From Bacteroidota bacterium (GTDB lineage Bacteria; Bacteroidota; Bacteroidia; Chitinophagales; Chitinophagaceae): DNA of 5,425 nt. Shown here piece after piece: positions 1 to 4,879 of the stretch; position 1 is the first letter of the stretch; every line of letters starts with the position of its first letter. Both the position numbers and the translations under genes were made by a program. The stretch lies in assembly GCA_023429985.1 (NCBI GenBank), contig JAEZCV010000139.1:1-5425 (forward strand). Direction: 5' to 3'. The notes beneath the pieces were generated by a model, which searched no databases, was not told the origin of the DNA, and saw nothing but the letters and a program-made list of their open reading frames with translations.

Positions 1-171
1 TTTGATTTTTATCAAAGCCAGCGAATGGAGCATGCAAAATATCTTTTGTATGAAAAAGGTGTATCCGTTACTGAAGTTTCGATGATGCTTGGGTATTCTT
101 CCATTTCACATTTTTCTACCGCTTTTAAAAAACATACAGGACTTAAGCCTTGTGAATTGCTTTTGAGATAA
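1..171 (+). CDS. AraC-family transcriptional regulator, C-terminal fragment
   Basis: This is the last 56 residues of a DNA-binding regulator whose start lies before the window; it reads in frame from base 1 to a TAA at 169-171. The fragment carries the second helix-turn-helix of the AraC/XylS domain: an R-x-E-x-A-x-x-L-L helix (residues 8-16), then SVTEVSMMLGYSSISHFSTAFKK (from residue 22), matching the family pattern of a hydrophobic helix, G-Y/F-x-S, a recognition helix ending in F-x-x-A-F-K-K, and a G-x-x-P turn (G47, P50). It ends six residues after that turn, as is usual when the domain is C-terminal. The effector domain is not visible, so the signal it senses is unknown. AraC genes do occur near heme operons in Bacteroidota, but this one is on the opposite strand and separated by another gene, so a role in heme control is only a guess. 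Confidence 0.9.
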   Translation, partial: FDFYQSQRMEHAKYLLYEKGVSVTEVSMMLGYSSISHFSTAFKKHTGLKPCELLLR

Positions 172-184
172 GAATGAGAGAGAG

Positions 185-268
185 GTTTAGGGCCTGCCTG
201 CCGCAGGCAGGTTTAGAGTTTAGGGTTTAGAACCCGTTCGCAGAAGGTTTAGTCGTTTAGTTGTTTAG
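185..268. repeat. GTTTAG tandem repeats, interrupted
   Basis: GTTTAG starts at 185, 211, 218, 225, 247, 255 and 263. The 211-225 group has a 7-bp period and the 247-263 group an 8-bp period. A GC-rich palindrome (193-211) splits the first unit from the rest, and 231-246 is unrelated sequence. The array fills most of the spacer between the AraC gene and the membrane protein gene. It has no coding potential. The same unit recurs in direct orientation beyond that gene, at 959-998. Confidence 0.85.
193..211. repeat. GC-rich palindrome, 19 bp
   Basis: Arms CCTGCCTGC (193-201) and GCAGGCAGG (203-211) are perfect inverted repeats around a single C. It is one base shorter at the centre than the perfect copy at 2835-2856. 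It is embedded in the GTTTAG array: GTTTAG lies directly before it at 185-190, and another begins on its last base. The sequence resembles dispersed intergenic palindromes that I recall from Bacteroidota genomes. No T-tract follows, so a simple intrinsic terminator is not supported. Confidence 0.8.
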
Positions 269-278
269 GGCATTTTGA

Positions 279-318
279 TTTTCCAATTTTCCAATTATCT
301 AATTCCCCAATTCCCTCT
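279..318. repeat. TTTTCCAA/TTCCCCAA octamer tandem repeat
   Basis: Five consecutive 8-bp units: TTTTCCAA (279-286), TTTTCCAA (287-294), TTATCTAA (295-302), TTCCCCAA (303-310) and the partial TTCCCTCT (311-318). The array ends 11 bp before the ATG of the membrane protein gene, so it occupies the place of its ribosome binding site. It differs in sequence from the GTTTAG array just before it but has the same period. Confidence 0.8.
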
Positions 319-329
319 ATCTTTCCCCC

Positions 330-947
330 ATGTTTACTGTGATTGCCGGAACGGTTTTGTTAGCAATGGTTCATGCCCTGATACCCAATCACTGGTTGCC
401 ATTGGTGGCAGTTGCAAGAGCCGAGAAATGGCCGCAAAAAGAAATCACATTCATAACTTTTATTGCGGCACTTGCACATGTATTGGGAACCGTAGCCTTA
501 GGCATTGTGCTTGGAATGATTGGTAAAGAACTGGAAGAAGAGTTCGGGAATACCATTTATATTATAAGCTCGGTATTGCTGATCGTTTTCGGCTTGATAT
601 ATTATACAGTGAACCTTCCGCATCATCACCATAATTCTCAGGATGATGTAGCCGGCTATAAAAGAAGCAAGCGTAAATGGCTGATGATATTTATAGTGAT
701 GATGTTTCTTTCTCCCTGTCTTGAAGTGGAAAGTTTGTTTCTTTCTGCCGGAGCCTATGGTATGGGACTGGTGGTAACACTTTCCATAATTTATGCCATT
801 GTAAGTATTAGTGGAATAATGTTATTGGTAACACTTGGATCAAAGGGCGTAAAACTCCTGAGCGCTCAGTTCATAGAACATAATGAAAAACGCATCAGCG
901 GAATTGTTTTGATCGTGGTGGGAATAGTTTCTTTTTTTCTGCACTAG
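330..947 (+). CDS. NicO/RcnA-like polytopic membrane protein, putative metal transporter
   Basis: A 205-residue integral membrane protein with about six hydrophobic segments (roughly residues 1-29, 40-64, 75-93, 117-138, 145-170 and 188-204). The first helix carries HALIPNH (15-21), resembling the H-A-x-x-P-x-H metal-site signature of NicO/RcnA nickel-cobalt transporters. H50 lies in helix 2. The loop between helices 3 and 4 holds HHHH (98-101), and helix 4 has SPCLEVE (128-134), reminiscent of the S-P-C motif of CcdA/DsbD-like relatives. I infer a LysE/NicO-superfamily transporter, perhaps moving a divalent metal; the substrate cannot be read from sequence. It could equally be catalogued as a UreH-like or TauE/SafE-like protein. 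The ATG at 330 is chosen because the metal-motif helix begins at once. There is no Shine-Dalgarno, only repeat and pyrimidine-rich sequence upstream. It stops at TAG 945-947 and converges on hemL. Confidence 0.7.
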   Translation: MFTVIAGTVLLAMVHALIPNHWLPLVAVARAEKWPQKEITFITFIAALAHVLGTVALGIVLGMIGKELEEEFGNTIYIISSVLLIVFGLIYYTVNLPHHHHNSQDDVAGYKRSKRKWLMIFIVMMFLSPCLEVESLFLSAGAYGMGLVVTLSIIYAIVSISGIMLLVTLGSKGVKLLSAQFIEHNEKRISGIVLIVVGIVSFFLH

Positions 948-958
948 GGTTTTGAGGA

Positions 959-998
959 GTTTAGGCGTTTAGTTGTTTAGTTGTTTAGGGGTTTAGTC
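959..998. repeat. GTTTAG octamer array, five units
   Basis: GTTTAG starts at 959, 967, 975, 983 and 991, an exact 8-bp period with variable last two bases (GC, TT, TT, GG, TC). It begins 12 bp after the membrane protein stop codon and runs into the hairpin at 998-1030. It has the same orientation as the array at 185-268, so the 205-codon gene sits between direct repeats. Confidence 0.88.
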
Positions 999-1030
999 GC
1001 CTGCCTGCAAAGCCGTTGCTCTTTCAGGCG
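998..1030. repeat. Imperfect hairpin, probable decayed GC palindrome
   Basis: CGCCTG (998-1003) pairs with CAGGCG (1025-1030), and AAAG (1009-1012) with CTTT (1021-1024), leaving a bulge of five bases (1004-1008) and an 8-base loop. The left arm contains CCTGCCTGC (1000-1008), the left arm of the palindromes at 193 and 2835, while the right arm has diverged. It lies between two convergent genes and could act as a bidirectional transcription stop, but no T-run follows on either strand. Confidence 0.5.
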
Positions 1031-1053
1031 CTCTCCGCTCTGTTTCTCCCCTC

Positions 1054-2346
1054 TCATTTATTGGCCTCCTGAACTGATTCTTTTGCTGCATCAATTGTAA
1101 TGTCAAGATCTTTCTGGCTTAGCGCATTGCTTAAAAACCATGTTTCAAAAGCCGATGGCGGAAGGTAAATACCTCTCCTGAGCATAGCATGAAAGAATTT
1201 GTTGAAGAAACTATTTTTCGCCGCAGATGCTGTGGCAAAATCTATTACCGGTTGATCGCTGAAATGAATGGAGATCATTGATCCCAACTGATTGATGACA
1301 AACGGGATCTGAAATGGCTCCAGTGCTTTTTGAAGCCCGTCTTTCAGATAATTGGTTTTGAATTCAAGATCGGAATACACCGAAGCATTGTTCTTTAAAT
1401 AATTCAACAATGTAAATCCAGCTATCATGGCAAGCGGATTGCCACTGAGCGTTCCGGCCTGGTAAACATTTCCAAGTGGCGCAATATGTTTCATGATCTC
1501 GAGCTTTCCACCAAATGCTCCAACCGGCATTCCGGCTCCAATTACTTTTCCATAACAAACCAGGTCGGCATTAATGTTCAGTCTTTCCTGTGCACCGCCC
1601 ATGGCTAAACGAAATCCGGTCATTACTTCGTCAAGAATGAAAACAATTTCGTTTTCATCGCAGATCTTTCTTAATCCTTCCAAAAATCCTTTTTGTGGAA
1701 TGATGCATCCCATATTTCCTGCAACGGGTTCAATTATAATGGCTGCGATCTTTCCTTTATTTTCCTGCACAAGTTTTTCAACTGCATGGAGATCATTATA
1801 AGGTGCTGTTAGCGTATCGGCAGATACACCGGTTGTAACACCTGGTACTTCCTGAATATTGAAACTTGCAACGCCACTACCTGCTTTTACGAGAAAGCTG
1901 TCGGCATGTCCATGGTAACATCCTTCGAATTTAATGATCTTGTTTTTACCTGTATATCCCCGCGCGAGCCTGATGGCACTCATGCATGCTTCGGTGCCGC
2001 TGCTCACCATGCGAATGAGATCAACATTAGGTACCATTGATTTTACCAGTTCGGCCATTTCCACTTCCAGTTCGGTAGGTGCACCAAAGGAAGTTGATTC
2101 AGTTGCTTTTTCCTGAATGGCCGTAACAACAGGATCAAATGCATGTCCCATGATCATGGGTCCCCATGAATTGATATAATCTATATAACGGTTGTCATCG
2201 GCATCGTATAAATAAGCGCCCTTTGCTGATTTAAAGAACAGGGGTGTTCCGCCAACGGATTTAAACGCACGAACGGGTGAGTTAACGCCACCGGGAATGG
2301 ATTGTTGTGCGCGTTGGAAAAGTTTTGTACTATTATTTGTGTGCAT
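1054..2346 (-). CDS. hemL: Glutamate-1-semialdehyde 2,1-aminomutase
   Basis: HemL is a cytoplasmic PLP enzyme that turns glutamate-1-semialdehyde into 5-aminolevulinate, the last step of the C5 route. The 430 residues are full length for the family. Visible motifs are PGGVNSPVRAF (18-28), SWGPMIMGH (60-68), the PLP-phosphate region SSGTEA (115-120), YHGH (144-147), EPVAGNMG (206-213), DEVMTGFR (239-246, with the pyridine-contacting Asp) and GKVIGAGMPVGAFGG (266-280), whose K267 should form the Schiff base. QAGTLSGNPLA (296-306) is also intact. The start is ATG at 2344-2346; the frame stays open upstream to a TAA at 2377-2379 but has no other usual start. ATTCACC heptamers lie directly against this ATG, so there is no normal ribosome-binding region. 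It is the last gene of the hem operon, stops at TGA and converges on the membrane protein gene. Confidence 0.97.
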   Translation of the reverse strand: MHTNNSTKLFQRAQQSIPGGVNSPVRAFKSVGGTPLFFKSAKGAYLYDADDNRYIDYINSWGPMIMGHAFDPVVTAIQEKATESTSFGAPTELEVEMAELVKSMVPNVDLIRMVSSGTEACMSAIRLARGYTGKNKIIKFEGCYHGHADSFLVKAGSGVASFNIQEVPGVTTGVSADTLTAPYNDLHAVEKLVQENKGKIAAIIIEPVAGNMGCIIPQKGFLEGLRKICDENEIVFILDEVMTGFRLAMGGAQERLNINADLVCYGKVIGAGMPVGAFGGKLEIMKHIAPLGNVYQAGTLSGNPLAMIAGFTLLNYLKNNASVYSDLEFKTNYLKDGLQKALEPFQIPFVINQLGSMISIHFSDQPVIDFATASAAKNSFFNKFFHAMLRRGIYLPPSAFETWFLSNALSQKDLDITIDAAKESVQEANK

Positions 2347-2374
2347 GGTGAATGGTGAATGGTCAATGGTGAAT
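2347..2374. repeat. Inverted heptamer array, hemL side (GGTGAAT x4)
   Basis: Four 7-bp units on the plus strand: GGTGAAT (2347-2353), GGTGAAT (2354-2360), GGTCAAT (2361-2367) and GGTGAAT (2368-2374). The first base directly follows the hemL start codon on the opposite strand, so in hemL sense these are ATTCACC units ending at the ATG. The array is the inverted counterpart of 2862-2889, with 26 of 28 positions matching end to end. Confidence 0.92.
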
Positions 2375-2393
2375 AGTTATTCTCAATTAACCC

Positions 2394-2747
2394 TCAGTTT
2401 TTAATAAGATTAGTCAATAATTTAAAACAACTTAGAATGCAAGTTTCAAGAATTTCAGTATTGATGGTTTGCAAATATCCAACATCTTTAGCTAAATCAA
2501 AAGCGGCATCAATTTCTATTACTGAACCTCTTGCGATTTCAAAAAACCTTTTTCTTTCTGGAAGGGATCTTCTGGAAGCACCTTCTGCGATATTTAAGTA
2601 AACAGATATTGAGGCTCTGTTAATTTGAGAAACGAGAGCAAATTTTTCAGTTACAGGAAATTCCCTTGTTATTTGATAACACTCTTTTACAAGTTTTCTT
2701 GAAATACCAAATACTTCCAGTTTTTGATGATTGAGTAATAGAAACAT
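2394..2747 (-). CDS. Four-helix-bundle protein, S23/23S rRNA intervening-sequence (IVP) family
   Basis: A 117-residue protein of the family first seen encoded in intervening sequences of 23S rRNA genes, and related to Avd of diversity-generating retroelements. The family forms small four-helix bundles and its basic members are thought to bind nucleic acid; the biochemical role is unknown. Family marks are the first helix ending in REFP (28-31), EKFALVSQINRASISV (34-49), LNIAEGASR (51-59), RFFEIARGSVIEI (67-79) and a closing helix (about 95-115). Length is typical. The ATG at 2745-2747 is the only start: an in-frame TGA lies 9 bp upstream. The A-rich AAAAATT before it suits Bacteroidota initiation. 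By hand count the gene is about 31% G+C (109 of 354), against 35-50% in three 60-base samples of the hem genes. It sits between hemB and hemL inside inverted heptamer arrays. Bases 2748-2818 are AT-rich leader with no clear feature. Confidence 0.85.
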   Translation of the reverse strand: MFLLLNHQKLEVFGISRKLVKECYQITREFPVTEKFALVSQINRASISVYLNIAEGASRRSLPERKRFFEIARGSVIEIDAAFDLAKDVGYLQTINTEILETCILSCFKLLTNLIKN

Positions 2748-2818
2748 AATTTTTAATCAATTTAAACATCATCAAAAAAAATAAATGAGGGAAAAAAGCT
2801 TCAAATGGTGTAGATTTT

Positions 2819-2889
2819 CCATTCACCATTCATCACCTGCCTGCCGGCAGGCAGGTTCACCATTCACCATTCACCATTCACCATTGACC
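2819..2889. repeat. Inverted heptamer array, hemB side (ATTCACC), split by a palindrome
   Basis: Two units at 2821-2834 (ATTCACC, ATTCATC) precede a palindrome. After it come TTCACC (2856-2861), three ATTCACC units (2862-2882) and ATTGACC (2883-2889). The last base touches the complement of the hemB stop codon (2890-2892). The G variant occurs once in each outer array, but in a different unit: the outermost one here and the third from the outside on the hemL side. Confidence 0.92.
2835..2856. repeat. Perfect 22-bp GC-rich palindrome
   Basis: The core CCTGCCTGCCGGCAGGCAGG (2836-2855) is a perfect palindrome, extended to 22 bp by flanking A and T. It interrupts the ATTCACC array. Related copies are at 193-211 (one base shorter at the centre) and, as one surviving arm, at 1000-1008. 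All three sit inside or at the edge of a 7-8 bp tandem array between genes. Confidence 0.92.
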
Positions 2890-3864
2890 TTAGTGGTTCA
2901 AAACTCGAATTGCTTCTTTTGCAAAATACGTTGCTATCATATCCGCACCTGCTCTTTTCATGGAAGTTAGCGTTTCCATAATTGCTTTGTCTTCATTGAT
3001 CCAGCCCATTTTTGCAGCAGCTTTGATCATAGCGTATTCGCCACTTACATTATAACAACTTACCGGAACATCAACCGCATTTTTTACATCTCGAATGATA
3101 TCAAGATAAGAAAGTGCGGGCTTAACCATAACAATATCTGCACCTTCTTCAACATCCATCTTCACTTCTTTAATGGCTTCACTGCGGTTGGAAAAATCCA
3201 TCTGGTAGGTTTTCTTATCACCAAAACCAGGAGCAGAATCCAAAGCATCTCTGAATGGTCCGTAAAAGCAGGAAGCATATTTGGCACTGTAAGCCATGAT
3301 GCCTGTTCCCGTAAAATTATTTTCTTCAAGTGCCTGCCTGATGGCTGCAATTCTTCCATCCATCATATCGCTTGGTGCCAAGAAATCAACGCCTGCTTCT
3401 GCATGTGACACACTCATGGCTGCCAGCACTTCAACAGTTGCATCATTTATTATTTGTCCATTTTCAACAATACCGTCATGTCCGCAAGATGAATATGGAT
3501 CAAGCGCTACATCACTCATCACAAGCATTCCGGGAACAGCATTTTTTATTTCACGGATACTTCTTTGCATCAAACCATTTGGATTAAGTGCTTCGGTTCC
3601 TTTATTATCTTTTAATTCATCTTTTGATTTTACAAATACAAGAACCGACTTCAAACCCATTGCCCATAATTCCTTTACTTCCTTAATGGTTAAGTCAAGT
3701 GTACGCCTGTAATATCCGGGCATGGAATCGATCTCAGAAATTTCGTTTTCTCCTTCCATAATAAATAAGGGAACAATGAAATCGTGGGGTGATATACAAG
3801 TTTCGGCAACCAGGCTTCTGATAGCAGCACTGGTTCTTAGTATCCTGTTTCTTCTTATCATCAT
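2890..3864 (-). CDS. hemB: Delta-aminolevulinic acid dehydratase (porphobilinogen synthase)
   Basis: HemB condenses two 5-aminolevulinates to porphobilinogen in the cytoplasm. The 324 residues are full length. The two Schiff-base lysines are visible: K195 in AYSAKYAS (191-198) and K248 in VMVKPA (245-250). FYGPFRDA (200-207) and YNVSGEYAM (271-279) are also family motifs. The metal-site segment reads DVALDPYSSCGHDG (118-131): Asp122 and Asp130 stand where zinc-type enzymes have Cys, so this is the Asp-rich class that lacks the catalytic zinc site and is often magnesium-stimulated. Cys127 replaces the His common in that segment. The EEGAD stretch (239-243) is where an allosteric magnesium ligand is found in such enzymes, which I infer rather than see. 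It starts at ATGATG (3864 or 3861), 16 bp after the hemF stop, behind A/T-rich sequence. It ends in TAA directly against the heptamer array. Confidence 0.97.
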   Translation of the reverse strand: MMIRRNRILRTSAAIRSLVAETCISPHDFIVPLFIMEGENEISEIDSMPGYYRRTLDLTIKEVKELWAMGLKSVLVFVKSKDELKDNKGTEALNPNGLMQRSIREIKNAVPGMLVMSDVALDPYSSCGHDGIVENGQIINDATVEVLAAMSVSHAEAGVDFLAPSDMMDGRIAAIRQALEENNFTGTGIMAYSAKYASCFYGPFRDALDSAPGFGDKKTYQMDFSNRSEAIKEVKMDVEEGADIVMVKPALSYLDIIRDVKNAVDVPVSCYNVSGEYAMIKAAAKMGWINEDKAIMETLTSMKRAGADMIATYFAKEAIRVLNH

Positions 3865-3880
3865 GTATAAAAGTTTTTAA

Positions 3881-4879
3881 TCAGGTCCATTCACGCGGGT
3901 GAAGACAAACCTGCACCAATTCATCTTCTCTGCTTCCCGCTTTCGGATGGTAATCATAATCAAACCTTACCGTTGGCGGCAGGCTCATTAAAATACTTTC
4001 TGTTCTTCCATTTGTTTTTAAACCAAAGATGGTACCTCTGTCATGAACCAGGTTGAATTCAACATACCTTCCACGCCTGATCTCCTGCCAGTATTTGTTT
4101 TCCGGGCTATAAGGAAGATCTTTCCTTCGTTTTACAACTGGTAAATAAGCATTGTTGAAAGCCTGTCCACAAGCTTTTCCAAACTTCATCCAGAATGCAA
4201 GATCCTTATTTTCTGATGGTCGCTGGTGATCGTAAAAAATGCCTCCTATACCTCTTCTTTCATGACTGCGATGATAATTCACAAAATAATCGTCACATTC
4301 TTTTTTAAAACGAGGGTAAAAAGATGGATCAAAATCATCACACACATTTTTATAAGTTGAATGAAAATGAACTGCGTCTTCTTCAAATAAATAATAAGGA
4401 GTGAGGTCGGTTCCGCCGCCAAACCAACGGTCAATTAGAACTTCTGCACCCTCCTTTATTCCATATAATTCAAACATCCTGTAATTACAATGAACAGTGG
4501 GAACAAAAGGATTCGCAGGATGAATGACCAGAGACAATCCGCAGGCAAACCATTTCATGGGCGCATCTTTTACTTCAGCAGGTAGCGAGCTTCCAATTTT
4601 TAGTTGCTGTTTCATGGCATCCGTTACTTCGCCAAAAACAACCGATGTATTTACGCCACCTTTTTCAAACACATTCCCATTGGCAATGACTCTTGTTTTG
4701 CCACCGCCACCTTCTTTACGTAGCCATTGGTCTTCGCTGAATTTTTCTTTCTCATCAACCGTTTGCACTGCATTACAGATCTCGTTTTGCAAGCTGCCAA
4801 TGAAATCAATCCATTCACCTCTTGCTTCCGATGGGGGAAGGAATGGAATATAATTCTTGTATATGTTTTCTATTTCCAA
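3881..4879 (-). CDS. hemF: Oxygen-dependent coproporphyrinogen III oxidase
   Basis: HemF uses O2 to decarboxylate two propionates of coproporphyrinogen III, giving protoporphyrinogen IX. Motifs in order: GGGGKTRV (57-64), NGNVFEKGGVNTS (67-79), HPANPFVPTVHCNYR (120-134), WFGGGTDLTPYY (152-163), RRGIGGIFYD (208-217), RRGRYVEFNLVHDRGT (268-283) and GRTESILMSLPP (291-302). The catalytic core is intact. At 332 residues it is about 30 longer than E. coli HemF (299 aa), mostly an N-terminal tail before the first shared helix. The start is uncertain. No ATG lies in frame until residue 89, past essential motifs, so the best choice is TTG at 4877-4879, directly after the hemE stop. The residue-30 TTG lies inside the first conserved helix and is less likely. 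Presence of hemF rather than hemN points to aerobic heme synthesis. Confidence 0.95.
   Translation of the reverse strand: MEIENIYKNYIPFLPPSEARGEWIDFIGSLQNEICNAVQTVDEKEKFSEDQWLRKEGGGGKTRVIANGNVFEKGGVNTSVVFGEVTDAMKQQLKIGSSLPAEVKDAPMKWFACGLSLVIHPANPFVPTVHCNYRMFELYGIKEGAEVLIDRWFGGGTDLTPYYLFEEDAVHFHSTYKNVCDDFDPSFYPRFKKECDDYFVNYHRSHERRGIGGIFYDHQRPSENKDLAFWMKFGKACGQAFNNAYLPVVKRRKDLPYSPENKYWQEIRRGRYVEFNLVHDRGTIFGLKTNGRTESILMSLPPTVRFDYDYHPKAGSREDELVQVCLHPREWT

Larger units (their letters stand above)
2347..2889 (-). other. Repeat-bounded cassette filling the hemB-hemL gap
   Basis: This 543-bp unit spans exactly from the base after the hemB stop codon to the base before the hemL start codon. It consists of a terminal heptamer array, an AT-rich S23/IVP gene in operon orientation, a leader of about 70 bp, and a second heptamer array in inverted orientation that contains a palindrome. 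Outer arrays match at 26 of 28 positions as terminal inverted repeats, with 487 bp between them. The layout suggests insertion of a unit into the operon, or repeat growth around a spacer gene. No transposase and no target-site duplication are visible, so mobility is inference. Confidence 0.5.

Noticed and set aside
223..235. Short inverted repeat GGGTT-TAG-AACCC as a terminator
   Set aside because: The stem is five base pairs, has no T-run, and arises from the GTTTAG array edge.
945..947. Recoding of TAG as a sense codon, prompted by the hemE-hemF junction
   Set aside because: Reading through TAG in the membrane protein gene runs into spacer repeats and then a second TAG in the array, and the other genes use TAA and TGA normally. 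Standard code 11 fits.
2181..2366. Minus-strand ORF starting in the heptamer array and overlapping the hemL start
   Set aside because: It is out of frame within the well-supported hemL gene and its first residues are repeat translation.
2394..2747. Avd protein of a diversity-generating retroelement
   Set aside because: The fold family is shared, but no reverse transcriptase, template repeat or variable repeat is in the window. The IVP-type call is safer.
2776..2805. Bacteroidota-type promoter for the S23/IVP gene (minus-strand TTTG, 18 bp, TATTTTTT)
   Set aside because: The -7 element lacks the final G of TAnnTTTG at the right place and the region is a poly-T tract, so chance similarity is likely.
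2647..2829. Minus-strand ORF over the S23/IVP leader
   Set aside because: It overlaps the start of the recognised family gene in another frame and resembles nothing known.
2819..2889. CRISPR array
   Set aside because: Repeats are 7 bp and contiguous with no unique spacers, and no cas genes are present.
2785..2970. Plus-strand ORF across the palindrome, giving peptide ACRQAG and HHSP repeats
   Set aside because: It is a translation of the palindrome and heptamers and then runs antisense into hemB; such peptides are a known artefact of these repeats.
3296..3712. 138-residue plus-strand ORF inside hemB
   Set aside because: It is antisense to strongly conserved coding sequence, with the low-complexity Ser/Pro make-up typical of a shadow frame.
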